A stretch of DNA of 64,000 nt from a virus, in IMG/VR virus record IMGVR_UViG_3300036795_000143, positions 1-64,000 of that record; one strand, 5' to 3'. Of the stretch, positions 1-7,590 are shown one piece after another. Every line of letters begins with the position of its first letter. Within the stretch, counting starts at the first letter, position 1. A program made the translations under genes and the position numbers. Under the pieces are notes generated by a model. That model ran no database searches, was not told where the DNA came from, and saw nothing but the letters and a program-made list of their open reading frames with translations.

Positions 1-25
1 CCTCTCGTTTTGTTTTGTTATCGGA

Positions 26-1198
26 TTAGTTCGTCATCATGCCTGTGCCTACAGTTGCCCATTCGTCCGGGACAGCTGTTGAGATCGTGGTCAGGGATCG
101 GTCAGCGCGGGTCGTGATCCAGATCAGTTCGGCTCCTCTGCCGAACCTCGAAATTACGGGGCCGCCTTTGACGACGGCTTTATGGTTCAGCACCCGTTCC
201 TTGTCGGTGAGGTCGCTAAAGTGAGAGTCCCATTGGCCAGTCAGATGAAGGTCAAGGAAATAGGGGACGGTCTCCTCTCCATTTATCAACGGGTAGCGTT
301 CGACTAGCTTCTTCGCCGGGGGGGTGATCTCGACTTTACCTGGGAGGAAAATCCACCTTTGGGGCTTGGCGGGCCGGAAGAAGTAGTGCAGCAACTTCTC
401 GGGTGGGTATTCCTCACCGTCGTAACCCCATGCCGAACTGTCGTAAGACCATGTCCCTTTTTGGTGATACTCACACGTAATGACGGGAATTATTGACGCC
501 AGCAGGACAATCGCAATTAGCACGTACAACATGACGCTAGGGAAGACGAAAAACGCACCTAGGATCAACGCCATGCCTACCGGGAGACCAACCACCAGCT
601 GGAGGGCCGCGCTCCTCCCGACCTCAGCGCCCTCACGCACACCAACAATCTCCGGAGAGTAAGCGGAATGGGCTGCCATATCAGATCGCTCCTTTTGTCC
701 CGGCAACGGGTCCGGCACCAGCCTGGCGCTACCGTCGTCGCGTGGGGGATTGCATATCGGGCACCAGGGCCACAACGTCAAATGCCGCAGCTTGGACCGG
801 ATGAGGACGATCCACATGGCCCAGTACATCGTCCCGCTAACTGCCACGCCTAGGCCCTTGGGTAATAACAATGCTGCCGCGACCGATCCGAAGATCACGG
901 ACGCAATCACTAGGTAGGCGTGGTGGTTCACCCACAGCGCCGAACCATGCTTGGCGACTGCCACCCACGGCTTAGCTGGTGTGTTTCGCTTGCACTGCTC
1001 GCAGCCCTTCGGGCTGTGCCCCACGGCTACGAGCAGCACAGCCAGGCCGCACAGGAACACGAGATCAGTTCCGAGGGCAGTCCACCATGGGCCCGTGATC
1101 TGGTCGGCGAACAAAATCCCGAGGAGCCACGGTGACCAGTGCGCGATCCACCGCTTCGCCCGGCGCACCAGCACCACCGACATGATGAAGTGGTTCAC
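26..1198 (-). CDS. Multi-pass membrane protein with paired cysteines
   Basis: A protein of 390 residues with hydrophobic stretches near residues 21-39, 41-60, 94-113, 117-134 and a long pair at 202-243, so it is probably an inner-membrane protein. Two CxxC pairs (GCEQC near 66 and CPIC near 146) lie in loops and could bind zinc. The C-terminal third is hydrophilic and ends in a region rich in Trp and charged residues. The GTG start was chosen because it overlaps the upstream stop as GTGA; an ATG lies five codons on. I recognise the general pattern from actinophage accessory genes but no function. Confidence 0.7.
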   Translation of the reverse strand: MNHFIMSVVLVRRAKRWIAHWSPWLLGILFADQITGPWWTALGTDLVFLCGLAVLLVAVGHSPKGCEQCKRNTPAKPWVAVAKHGSALWVNHHAYLVIASVIFGSVAAALLLPKGLGVAVSGTMYWAMWIVLIRSKLRHLTLWPWCPICNPPRDDGSARLVPDPLPGQKERSDMAAHSAYSPEIVGVREGAEVGRSAALQLVVGLPVGMALILGAFFVFPSVMLYVLIAIVLLASIIPVITCEYHQKGTWSYDSSAWGYDGEEYPPEKLLHYFFRPAKPQRWIFLPGKVEITPPAKKLVERYPLINGEETVPYFLDLHLTGQWDSHFSDLTDKERVLNHKAVVKGGPVISRFGRGAELIWITTRADRSLTTISTAVPDEWATVGTGMMTN

Positions 1199-1416
1199 AT
1201 GACACCTTCCGCGATCCACGCCGTGCGCTGGCCGTCGGTCGGTTCGCACCAGAAGCTGTTGCCGTGTGGGCATTCGGGGGAAAGCATGGCGTACGGGCCG
1301 ATCAGTTCCGGTGGCTGTTCGTGCACGATCACGTCAAGCCCTAGCTCAACGGAGAGGCGCCGCACTGCTTCGATGCAGCGGCAATCCGGGCTCAGCGTCA
1401 CCTCCAGATAGATCAC
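1195..1416 (-). CDS. Small protein of the CPHGxxxWxEPT type
   Basis: A 73-residue protein of unknown function. Residues 49-66 carry CPHG followed by W, EPT and Q, almost the same order as in the protein at 40570-40875, and both also share LDVIV and a double proline before it. They are therefore two members of one family at opposite ends of the window. It is followed by the membrane protein with a GTGA overlap, so the two are likely translated together. The Cys and His could bind a metal, but nothing here proves it. Confidence 0.7.
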   Translation of the reverse strand: MIYLEVTLSPDCRCIEAVRRLSVELGLDVIVHEQPPELIGPYAMLSPECPHGNSFWCEPTDGQRTAWIAEGVM

Positions 1417-1621
1417 TGGGCGCCTCGGTTCGTTGTTCTAGGAACCAGTTCGCGGCGGCGATGCACGCCGCAGCGAGCTTGTTGTAGTTCCTCTGACGGG
1501 ATGCTTGGTTGATCGCGAGGGCCAGCGCTGGTGCCCCGTCGCGTAACCAGGCCCAGCACGCTTTGCATGCGAAGTAGTCCTTTATCCGCGTGCAGCATCC
1601 TGGGCATTTGTGGTAGCTCAA
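1346..1621 (-). CDS. Small zinc-ribbon protein
   Basis: A 91-residue protein beginning with CPGC and then CKAC, a four-cysteine ribbon at residues 6-22, followed by an alanine-rich helix. The start appears to be TTG with a GGGGTGA-like ribosome site upstream. The last 70 bases overlap the next gene in another frame, which is long for a phage overlap, so the true end of one of the two may be less certain than its beginning. Function unknown; such ribbons in phages often bind nucleic acid or partner proteins. Confidence 0.55.
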   Translation of the reverse strand: MSYHKCPGCCTRIKDYFACKACWAWLRDGAPALALAINQASRQRNYNKLAAACIAAANWFLEQRTEAPSDLSGGDAEPGLPLHRSSAAPLR

Positions 1622-1680
1622 CGCCGATCACCCCGTTAACCCCGTTGTCCTGAAACGACCAGGCACAGTATGGGGGTGAG

Positions 1681-1938
1681 TCATCGTCGCCTAGCTAACG
1701 CGCGTTGCCTTGCCACGGTCCGTGCTTTCGCGATGATGCGTTCCCGCTGCTTCTTCAAGAGCGCTGTCCTCTTCGCCGCAGCCCTTTCCTTTACGTGAGC
1801 GGTAGCCGCAGCGTTGGCGCTGACCTCGTCGTCGTAGCCCCCGTACCGGATGGAGAACCACGTGCACGAACATTTCGGGTAGTGCCGGCCGTCGATGGTG
1901 AGCACCGTGGTTTGGTGCTTGGTTTGGTGTTGCGCCAC
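1681..1938 (-). CDS. Basic small protein, unknown function
   Basis: An 85-residue protein with a GTG start behind GGAGTGAA. The N-terminal half has a CxC and a His pair (residues 18-25), and the C-terminal half is a very basic alanine/arginine helix. Such a charge pattern would suit nucleic-acid binding, but this is inference. It is the next gene downstream of the 1963-2166 gene on the same strand. Confidence 0.6.
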   Translation of the reverse strand: MAQHQTKHQTTVLTIDGRHYPKCSCTWFSIRYGGYDDEVSANAAATAHVKERAAAKRTALLKKQRERIIAKARTVARQRALARRR

Positions 1939-1962
1939 TTCACTCCAATCGCGTGGACGACG

Positions 1963-2166
1963 TCAGCCGACGCTGCCGTGCAACCAAAAGTCGGGTTGTT
2001 TCCTCGGGGGAGGGACAAAAACGTAATTGTGCAAAACCTCCACCAGCTCCCAAAAGTTTTCGGAGCATGCAGCTTCGGGCTCTGGGAGTAAATGACCGTG
2101 ATAGCCGAATGTGTCTGCTTCGGCTAATCGTGCTGACTCGCTCGACTCGACTGTCTCACTACTCAT
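1963..2166 (-). CDS. Small acidic protein, unknown function
   Basis: A 67-residue protein. The ATG was chosen because GGAGGAGGAA lies just upstream and because it overlaps the stop of the previous gene as TAATG. The C-terminal region holds a hydrophobic helix (FWELVEVLHNYV) followed by PPP and a tryptophan. No family recognised. Confidence 0.65.
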   Translation of the reverse strand: MSSETVESSESARLAEADTFGYHGHLLPEPEAACSENFWELVEVLHNYVFVPPPRKQPDFWLHGSVG

Positions 2167-2438
2167 TAAATCTTCCTCCTCCGTTGGATGCAGACCTCGT
2201 ATCCGTGGGGATCGGAGATGAGCGGCACCCGGCATCCTTCGCACGCATTGCCCTGCGGGGGATACCCGCAGGCAACGGTCGGCGGTAGTAGATGTCCGCA
2301 GCGGGCGGCCAGCACACCGGGCACGCCCGAGGCCGCCAACAGATGCACGGCGCCGTCGATCGGCGAAAGCACCCATAGCCGTCCCCCACTGTTGCCAGTG
2401 TAGGGCGTAGGCGCCCGGCGGTCATCAGTTGCAGTCAC
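2166..2438 (-). CDS. Small cysteine-rich protein, leaderless start
   Basis: A 90-residue protein. A hydrophobic segment (LWVLSPIDGAVHLLAASGV, with LAARCGHLLPP after it) is followed by Cys residues near 60, 69, 78 and 81, in an order typical of small actinomycete zinc-binding proteins. The start is placed at GTG 2438 because a consensus promoter ends 8 bases upstream, leaving no room for a leader. Starts further upstream would lie inside the promoter. Function unknown. Confidence 0.65.
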   Translation of the reverse strand: MTATDDRRAPTPYTGNSGGRLWVLSPIDGAVHLLAASGVPGVLAARCGHLLPPTVACGYPPQGNACEGCRVPLISDPHGYEVCIQRRRKI

Positions 2439-2445
2439 GCGCGAT

Positions 2446-2474
2446 TTTCTATCGAAAATGAGCACATGTGTCAA
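2446..2474 (-). promoter_or_regulatory. Consensus sigma70-type promoter
   Basis: On the minus strand TTGACA (2474-2469) is followed by exactly 17 bases and then TAGAAA (2451-2446). The predicted start of transcription falls on or next to the GTG at 2438, so the message would be leaderless, which is common in actinobacteria. It would drive the genes running down to 1195 and on to 26. Confidence 0.7.
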
Positions 2475-2536
2475 CTTCAGACGCGCTCAAGTTACCCGAT
2501 GGTGACGTGATGGTGGCCCGTGGTGCTGTGTGGGAA

Positions 2537-2597
2537 CCGGTCGGGTCCGTGGCGGCGCACCGGGGGATGCGCGCTCAACTCACACGGACCCGACCGG
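2537..2597. terminator. 15-bp hairpin, probable transcription stop
   Basis: CCGGTCGGGTCCGTG (2537-2551) pairs perfectly with 2583-2597, and the loop carries an inner GCGCA/TGCGC stem. It lies between the end of the gene at 2601 and the promoter at 2474, which suits a terminator separating two minus-strand units. There is no T-run after it on either strand, so it may be a Rho-assisted stop or another structural element. Confidence 0.5.
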
Positions 2598-2600
2598 GAG

Positions 2601-2849
2601 TCATTGACGTTGCTCGGGAATCGGGGCAGGTGTGGCAGCAGCTTCCCGTAGCGCTTCTGCCAGCTCAGCAGCTTGACCGCAAGTGAGGACAGCTTCGGTG
2701 GCGGTGGTGGCGTCCAACGACAGCACGACCTGGCGCATCACCCGCTGATCCTCCATCCCCGTTTCCCGCCACGCGATGACGGTGCGGTTGCGGCCCTCGC
2801 GGTCCTTGCCGGTGGTTACGAACCGATGAGTCTTCTCAGGGTCGGTCAT
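2601..2849 (-). CDS. Small protein, unknown function
   Basis: An 82-residue protein. The ATG start overlaps the stop of the gene upstream (2846) as ATGA, which decides it over longer frames. The sequence is charged at the N-terminus, with a predicted beta region (RTVIAWRETG, RQVVLSLD) and a C-terminal alanine-rich helix ending in AAELAEALREA. No family recognised. Confidence 0.65.
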   Translation of the reverse strand: MTDPEKTHRFVTTGKDREGRNRTVIAWRETGMEDQRVMRQVVLSLDATTATEAVLTCGQAAELAEALREAAATPAPIPEQRQ

Positions 2850-3064
2850 GCGCGCCGTTGGGCCGGGATCATCAACGGGTTCCAGCCCGTTCGGCGGGCG
2901 GCGAGAGCAGGGCCACCTGGTCCCGGGCAGCGGCGGCCCGTCCAGGCGAGAGGGCCGGGCACGATCACCTCGTGGCAGCACTCCGTGTTGTACCGGCCGG
3001 CTCGGCGACCGGCGGCGCCCTCGTCGAACGTCACGGTATGCGCGATGTTCCTGTTGTCGACCAT
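2846..3064 (-). CDS. Small protein, unknown function
   Basis: A 72-residue protein, arginine- and glycine-rich in its second half, with a CC pair and His around residue 30. The ATG at 3064 has GAGAG upstream; an alternative ATG at 3115 would add 17 residues. It overlaps the next gene by four bases. No family recognised. Confidence 0.5.
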   Translation of the reverse strand: MVDNRNIAHTVTFDEGAAGRRAGRYNTECCHEVIVPGPLAWTGRRCPGPGGPALAARRTGWNPLMIPAQRRA

Positions 3065-3203
3065 CTCAAAACTCTCGCGTCGTGGCCGCGTTTCCCCTAG
3101 CCGGTGGTTCGCCATGGGGTGTTGCCCCGCTTTCCTGCTGGAGCCGATCGGGCGCTGGGATTGGTGGGTAGTACGAACGGTCGGGGGCTCGACGCGTACA
3201 CCC

Positions 3204-3365
3204 TCAGCCAGCGCCCGACCGGGGTCGGTGGTGTTTGCCGAACAACTTTGGGGGAGGTTGGTGACGTCTGCCGAACTGCGGTGGGGGCAGGCATCCATGC
3301 AGTTGGCATTCACGCAGGCGGGCGAGGATCCGTGCCACTAAGGCGCGGTCTGCGTCCACGGTCAC
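3204..3365 (-). CDS. Very small basic protein
   Basis: A 53-residue frame beginning at GTG with a strong GGAGGGGAG site five bases upstream. It starts with an amphipathic helix (ALVARILARLREC), then CQLHGC and a proline/arginine/histidine-rich tail. The strong ribosome site is the main reason for the call. It is the first minus-strand gene facing away from the XRE regulator. Confidence 0.5.
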   Translation of the reverse strand: MTVDADRALVARILARLRECQLHGCLPPPQFGRRHQPPPKLFGKHHRPRSGAG

Positions 3366-3420
3366 GACTCCCCTCCGTCGGTGGGGTCCTTCCGGCGCTC
3401 AGGGCTACCGCCTGGCGCTG

Positions 3421-3484
3421 TACGGTCCCTGGCGTACGGTACAGGTCGTACGGTCCAGAGGGACAGTCCCCTTTGGGGTATAAC
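3421..3484 (+). promoter_or_regulatory. Phased TACGGT repeats, palindrome and -10 upstream of the XRE gene
   Basis: TACGGT occurs three times, starting at 3421, 3435 and 3449, exactly 14 bases apart. A perfect odd palindrome GGGACAGTCCC follows at 3460-3470, and then TATAAC (3479-3484), a good -10. No -35 matches the consensus, so activation or repression by a protein bound to the repeats is plausible. The region lies 70-130 bases upstream of the XRE regulator and between divergent genes. Confidence 0.5.
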
Positions 3485-3555
3485 GCACCGTTGAGTGATC
3501 GCTACTGCCCGTCCGGTGGTAGGAGCGCATAGAAGGGACGGACTAAGGTTTGTAC

Positions 3556-4401
3556 GTGCCAGGCATCGGGGGACTGTTGTTCGGTCAGCGGCTCGCAGCT
3601 GTACGCGAGGCCGCAGGTGTCACGCGGCTAGAGGCCGCCCGCGAAGTTGGCGACAAAACCGACATCAGAATCCGCCACTGGGAAGCCGGGCGCAGACTGC
3701 CGAAGTTCGAGGTCGTAGCCCTGCTCGGTCGTCGCTACGGCCTCGACGAGGCTGCTATCAACGGGCTGCAAGTGATGCGCGAGGAAGCCAACACTCCCAG
3801 CCGGTGGGGCTCCTACGGCCTCCCGGAAAGCGCTGTTACCTACCTCGGGCTCGAAGACGATGCGGCCGAAATCTGCACCAACGACGGCATGATCGTCCCG
3901 GGGTTGTTGCAAGCAGAGGCATACATGCGGCGACTGTTCGCAGTCGCTGGCGTGGACGGCGGGGCCGTGAACAACCGGGTCGCGGCCCGACTACTACGCC
4001 AGGAGCACCTGACGGTAGTAGGCAAGGACGAGCCTCTGCGGCTCACCACAGTGATCTCCGAAGCGGTGCTGCGATGGGTCGCCCACGAACCAAAGGAGGT
4101 GGCCGTACAACAGCTAGAGCATCTCCTAGATCGAGCACAGTGGTCGAACGTGGAGATCCGGGTCCTACCCTTCGACGCGGGCTTACACCCCGGCATGGAT
4201 GGACCCTTTTCCCTACTGCGTTTTCCGAAGGGCCTGCTAAAAGATCTTGCCTACGTGGAAAGCGCCAGTGGGGGTCACCTCATTGATGAATGCCCGACCG
4301 TAACCCGGCTCGATACGTTATTCCACGACCTGCACAGCCAGGCACTCCCTCCCGAGGAGAGCCTGGCCATCATCGCGCAGGTTGCCGACGAAACAAGATA
4401 A
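3556..4401 (+). CDS. XRE-family regulator with DUF5753 domain
   Basis: A helix-turn-helix domain at residues about 6-60 (FGQRLAAVREAAGVTRLEAA and following) is joined to a DUF5753 domain: the pattern VPGLLQAEAYMRRL, then RLLRQEHL, VISEAVLRW and LPF near residue 205 is characteristic. This is the architecture of WhiJ-like regulators of streptomycetes and their relatives, which act with a small DUF397 partner. GTG 3556 is preferred since AAGG lies seven bases upstream; TTG 3550 would add two residues. The DUF397 gene follows after 13 bases, which supports one operon. Confidence 0.85.
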   Translation: MPGIGGLLFGQRLAAVREAAGVTRLEAAREVGDKTDIRIRHWEAGRRLPKFEVVALLGRRYGLDEAAINGLQVMREEANTPSRWGSYGLPESAVTYLGLEDDAAEICTNDGMIVPGLLQAEAYMRRLFAVAGVDGGAVNNRVAARLLRQEHLTVVGKDEPLRLTTVISEAVLRWVAHEPKEVAVQQLEHLLDRAQWSNVEIRVLPFDAGLHPGMDGPFSLLRFPKGLLKDLAYVESASGGHLIDECPTVTRLDTLFHDLHSQALPPEESLAIIAQVADETR

Positions 4402-4414
4402 GAGTGAACATACC

Positions 4415-4624
4415 ATGGAATTGCTTGACCTGACCTCCGCTAAGTGGAGGAAGTCCAAGCGCAGTCAGGCTCAGACCAACTGCGTTGAGGTCGCCAAGGT
4501 GGGTGGCGTGCGCGCCATCCAAGATAGTAAGAACCCGCACAAGTCGGGCGGGGCTGTCCTGGTCGTAAGTCCCGATGCGTTCAGCGCATTTACTGCCGGT
4601 GTATGCGCTGGAGAGTTCGACTAA
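4415..4624 (+). CDS. DUF397 (BldB/AbaA-like) small protein
   Basis: A 69-residue protein with the DUF397 signature: AKWRKSKRSQAQTNCVEVA, then VRAIQDSKNP and a C-terminal FTAGVCAGEFD. The family includes BldB and partners of WhiJ-type XRE regulators in actinomycetes. Its place directly after such a regulator fits the usual pair, in which the small protein is thought to modulate DNA binding by its partner. The gene ends ten bases before a strong terminator. Confidence 0.9.
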   Translation: MELLDLTSAKWRKSKRSQAQTNCVEVAKVGGVRAIQDSKNPHKSGGAVLVVSPDAFSAFTAGVCAGEFD

Positions 4625-4633
4625 CACCACACC

Positions 4634-4690
4634 GAACTAGGGCCTCCCGTCCGAAGAGGTAACGGACGGGAGGCCCTAGTTCTGTTTTTA
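4634..4690 (+). terminator. Rho-independent terminator
   Basis: A perfect 20-bp stem (4634-4653 with 4663-4682), nine-base loop and TGTTTTTA tail directly after the DUF397 gene. It also overlaps the end of the convergent gene at 4688 and can act as a barrier for it. Confidence 0.9.
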
Positions 4691-5530
4691 GTGCTGCGGC
4701 TGCGGCATCAGCACGGGCGAGGGATCCAGACAGACCTGGTAGTGAATCATTTTGGTGCCATCGGGGGTGAAAAGCGACAACGTCATGAAAGGTACAGTCA
4801 CTTCGCTGCCCTCGTGCCGGGTGAACGTCACCCGGCCAGTGGTCACCGTGCGGTCACCCTCCACCTGCCAATAATCGTCCACGTCATGCCTCACGGAGAC
4901 AATCAGAGAAAAGAAGCCCTCCGTGAATTCTGTTATCGCGAGGCGCCCGACTACGGGCTCGAAATTGCCCCATCGGAGTGTGCCATCTTTAGTGAAATAT
5001 GAGGCGAAAGCAGCGGCCCTCTTGGAATCAACCTCATCGAGTAGGTCATTGAAAAACCGTTCGCCCATGACTTTCGGTTCTTGTAGGAGTAGCCGAGCGG
5101 CCCTGGTGCCGGCTTTCCCCTCGTCCGGTACCCGAACCCGCATGGGGCGCTGCTCCTCGCGCGATATCCGCAGCGCCTCGGGAGTCCTGATCAACTCAGT
5201 CGGTGCCTCAGGGCGGGCAGGATGTGGCAGATCTAACAGGGCCCACATCGCTCCATCTGGTTCCCCTACCCAGGCCCACACGCAGTTGTCGTCGCCGGTG
5301 TCCGGCGGGTTCAGCGCGTCGGCGGGCTTGACTAGTCGCGCCGCTGCTGCCGGACCGTCCACGCGCAGCGTAAGCACGTCGAAGTGCTCTGACCACTCGT
5401 AGACGCAGATCACCGCCGTGGGGCGGTCCTTGGGTCCGCAGCAGTACGCGATGAATCCGTCGTTGACCAGAGCTTGGAACAGCGCATCGATCAGATCTTC
5501 TTGTTTCTGAGCAGCAGCGACCACGACCAT
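4688..5530 (-). CDS. Protein with C-terminal NTF2/SnoaL-like domain
   Basis: A 280-residue protein. The first half resembles a small alpha-beta domain (VNDGFIAYCCG, then VICVYEWSEHFDVLTLRVDG). The last 110 residues have the order of an NTF2/SnoaL-like fold: FFNDLLDEVDSKRAAAFASYF, TLRWGN, then alternating strands ending in MTLSLFTPDGTKMIHYQVCLDP. SnoaL-like domains are small-molecule binding or isomerase folds, but no catalytic residues can be assigned here. It is a single gene convergent with the regulator pair and may be a moron gene. Confidence 0.6.
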   Translation of the reverse strand: MVVVAAAQKQEDLIDALFQALVNDGFIAYCCGPKDRPTAVICVYEWSEHFDVLTLRVDGPAAAARLVKPADALNPPDTGDDNCVWAWVGEPDGAMWALLDLPHPARPEAPTELIRTPEALRISREEQRPMRVRVPDEGKAGTRAARLLLQEPKVMGERFFNDLLDEVDSKRAAAFASYFTKDGTLRWGNFEPVVGRLAITEFTEGFFSLIVSVRHDVDDYWQVEGDRTVTTGRVTFTRHEGSEVTVPFMTLSLFTPDGTKMIHYQVCLDPSPVLMPQPQH

Positions 5531-5801
5531 GTTCGTTCACCTCACGTTCTCACTGTCCGACACCACCTACCGCACAGCACCGTGGTCGGTGTACAAGCTA
5601 ATGTCAACTCGCTCAAAAGTCCCGTGAAGATGCTCGTGCAGCTGCGTGTTCACAGCGACTGTCCGTGACCGTCAGAGCCTCCGTCGTGCCTCATAGTTAC
5701 CCCCTGAGTGTCACCGAAGGTGCGTTATCGTGGGCGCGCGCGTCCTCGGGTTGCGGCAGGTCGCGTGGGTCAGCCCACCAGCACCCAAAGAAGGAGAGCG
5801 A
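5531..5801. other. Divergent intergenic region
   Basis: 270 bases between the minus-strand gene starting at 5530 and the plus-strand gene at 5802. A TTGACA on the minus strand (5607-5602) could be a -35, though no good -10 follows at 17-18 bases. CACCG-ACCA-CGGTG near 5580 forms a small hairpin. A clear AAGGAG site precedes 5802. I see no gene in it. Confidence 0.4.
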
Positions 5802-6029
5802 ATGAGTTCGCCTATCGAGGACTCGTCGTGGGCCGATAGCAGGTGGGGGCAGGCGTACCTAAAGATCCGAGCCTTCCAAGCGACCGGCGCAGCAGACGAG
5901 GAGGTCGATGTTTTCACGGCACTCCTAGAGAAGGAGTGCCCTCCACCTGAAACCTCAGAGGAACACGCGCAGTACGCGCTGGTCCAGGCCCAAGCAATAC
6001 GGGACGCACAGGAGGCGAAAGCAAGATGA
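5802..6029 (+). CDS. Small acidic protein, partner of a DUF397 gene
   Basis: A 75-residue acidic protein with strong GAAGGAG upstream. It is largely helical by composition (AYLKIRAFQATG, VDVFTALLEKEC, AQYALVQAQAIRDAQEAKAR). It overlaps the following DUF397 gene as ATGA, so it takes the place usually held by an XRE regulator, yet no helix-turn-helix is visible. Function unknown. Confidence 0.7.
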   Translation: MSSPIEDSSWADSRWGQAYLKIRAFQATGAADEEVDVFTALLEKECPPPETSEEHAQYALVQAQAIRDAQEAKAR

Positions 6030-6250
6030 CTGACGCGGAGCTGAAAGAACTGTACGCACGCGACGCCACCGGCTTGACTTATGTTAAGTCGCCCAAAAGC
6101 GAGGTAGATATGAGCGAAAGCGTCGAGGTCGGGGTGTTCCCGGACGGGGTGAGAGTTATGCGTAACTCGAATGGTGGCCCCGATACCCGGTACACGCCCG
6201 CTGAGTGGGCCGCGTTCATCGCAGGAGTAAAGGACGGCGAGTTCGACTAG
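6026..6250 (+). CDS. Second DUF397-type protein
   Basis: A 74-residue protein. Its C-terminus, YTPAEWAAFIAGVKDGEFD, is the classic DUF397 ending, and the middle (VEVGVFPDGVRVMRNSNGG) fits the family core. The usual N-terminal WRKSSYS segment is diverged. It is the second DUF397 gene in 2 kb and lacks a neighbouring XRE gene. Confidence 0.85.
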   Translation: MTDAELKELYARDATGLTYVKSPKSEVDMSESVEVGVFPDGVRVMRNSNGGPDTRYTPAEWAAFIAGVKDGEFD

Positions 6251-6271
6251 CCGCCCGAATAACAACAACTG

Positions 6272-6307
6272 CGGGGAGTAGCGCTTGGGGAAGGGCGCTA
6301 CTCCCCG
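6272..6307. terminator. GC-rich hairpin after the second DUF397 gene
   Basis: A 13-bp perfect stem built around GGGGAGTAGCGC (6273-6284) and 6295-6306 with a ten-base loop. It lies between two genes and may end or attenuate transcription; there is no T-run. Confidence 0.5.
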
Positions 6308-6330
6308 TGCCGCTGAATGAAAGGAGAACA

Positions 6331-7467
6331 ATGGTAAGTAGTGAGCCCACCAGCACCAGCACAATGTTCCATCCTGTGGGCAGTATGCCAGCAGGGATGA
6401 TCCCCAGAGATGCCCAAGAACTGGCGCTGAACGAGATAACGGAATGTCTAGCGTTCAGCTTCGGGTCCACTGAAACGGATCCCGACCAGATCGATTGGAT
6501 AGTCCCTGTTATTCGGGAGCTGAGGAACAACCCCAATTTGGAGGTGACCCTCGATGGTAACTGGGAGACCTTCAGCGACGTCCTCAATTTCAAGATCCGT
6601 CCTGGTCGCACATTCACGGAGAACGACCTCAACCTTCACCTCCTAGACGACTTCAGGAGGCACTGGACAACGGTCCGGCGGTTGCTGCGGGAGCACGGTC
6701 ACGACAAGCTCTCCTACCAGCTGAGGTGGCCGACTGATTTCAATTACGCGTACTTCTCGTTCGGGGTGCGTGGCGTTCTGCGACAGAGAAGGTATCTGCG
6801 GCCATTCACTAAAGCACTGGCCCGGGAAATGAGTGCCATCGTCAGCGAGGCGCGGCGTCCGCAGCCTGCGGCTGGGTCCAAGTCGTCGTTGCTGTGCCAG
6901 TTCGAGTTCCCCGCTGAACTTGTGTTGCTGACGACGCTGCTCAAGCAGCTCCCACGGTGGCTGCTTCCGCTGCCGGTGGCGTGGCTAGCACGGCAGGTGT
7001 TGCGGAACGTGCGGGCGGCCCCACTTGAAACGGAGTCCGGTGCGCATGCGTGCGACGGGAACCTTAACCGCGAAAGCGTGATCCCGCCCGAGTTCCTCGC
7101 AGGGGTCCTGTTGATCAACAGGATCGTGAAGAAGTGGCCCAAGAACCACAAACCGCCGCTGTACGTTCACTTCCCGTTGGCTGACTCTAAGTCGCCGCCG
7201 TCGCTGATCAAAGAGGACTACAGCGATCTAGCTCGGTTGCGTCTCCCACCGGGCTGCGCGTTCGTCGCGGGAATCCTCCACGAGGATCTGACACCAGATC
7301 AGGTTCGCATGATCGTGTCTTGGATCCAAGAATTCCTTCCCGGTGTGCCAGTGCACATATCTGGGTATTGCGGGTTCGGGCGGTGCACGGTGGACGCCAC
7401 TACAACGATGCTGCGTACCGCTGCGGCGGCGTGTCGGGCACCGGACAGCGAGAGCGAAACAGTTTAA
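6331..7467 (+). CDS. Conserved actinomycete-type protein, possibly a TIM-barrel fold
   Basis: A 378-residue protein preceded by AAAGGAG. The order of motifs (QFEFPAELVLL near residue 190, HACDGNLN, LYVHFPLADSKSPP, DYSDLARLRLPPGCAFVAGILHED, then GYCGFGR) recalls a family of actinomycete proteins distantly like MetE/UroD barrels, where an LCxGDLNH-like stretch and a CGLGRR-like stretch recur. This is pattern memory, not a search. No catalytic role is claimed. It looks like a metabolic-type gene carried as cargo. Confidence 0.55.
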   Translation: MVSSEPTSTSTMFHPVGSMPAGMIPRDAQELALNEITECLAFSFGSTETDPDQIDWIVPVIRELRNNPNLEVTLDGNWETFSDVLNFKIRPGRTFTENDLNLHLLDDFRRHWTTVRRLLREHGHDKLSYQLRWPTDFNYAYFSFGVRGVLRQRRYLRPFTKALAREMSAIVSEARRPQPAAGSKSSLLCQFEFPAELVLLTTLLKQLPRWLLPLPVAWLARQVLRNVRAAPLETESGAHACDGNLNRESVIPPEFLAGVLLINRIVKKWPKNHKPPLYVHFPLADSKSPPSLIKEDYSDLARLRLPPGCAFVAGILHEDLTPDQVRMIVSWIQEFLPGVPVHISGYCGFGRCTVDATTTMLRTAAAACRAPDSESETV

Positions 7468-7533
7468 GGATTCCCGTTCGCCACCGGACGGGATACTCGG
7501 GGGCAGTCAGGGCACAGCTGCAAACCCGAGGGC

Positions 7534-7590
7534 AACGGGGCAGGCACCTTCCATTCAAGGAAATGGGGCGGGCGCCTGCCCCGTTTGCTT
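7534..7590 (+). terminator. Terminator hairpin between convergent genes
   Basis: AACGGGGCAGGC (7534-7545) pairs perfectly with 7574-7585 and is followed by TTGCTTT. It sits between the plus gene ending at 7467 and the minus gene ending at 7590. Confidence 0.65.

Noticed and set aside
3495-4286. A 263-codon frame overlapping the XRE regulator in another phase
   Set aside because: Arginine/glycine/proline-rich shadow of the regulator gene; the regulator has recognisable domains.
6331-7467. Cobalamin-independent methionine synthase
   Set aside because: Only a loose motif order recalls MetE/UroD barrels; the protein is too short for MetE and the zinc-binding set of residues is not visible.
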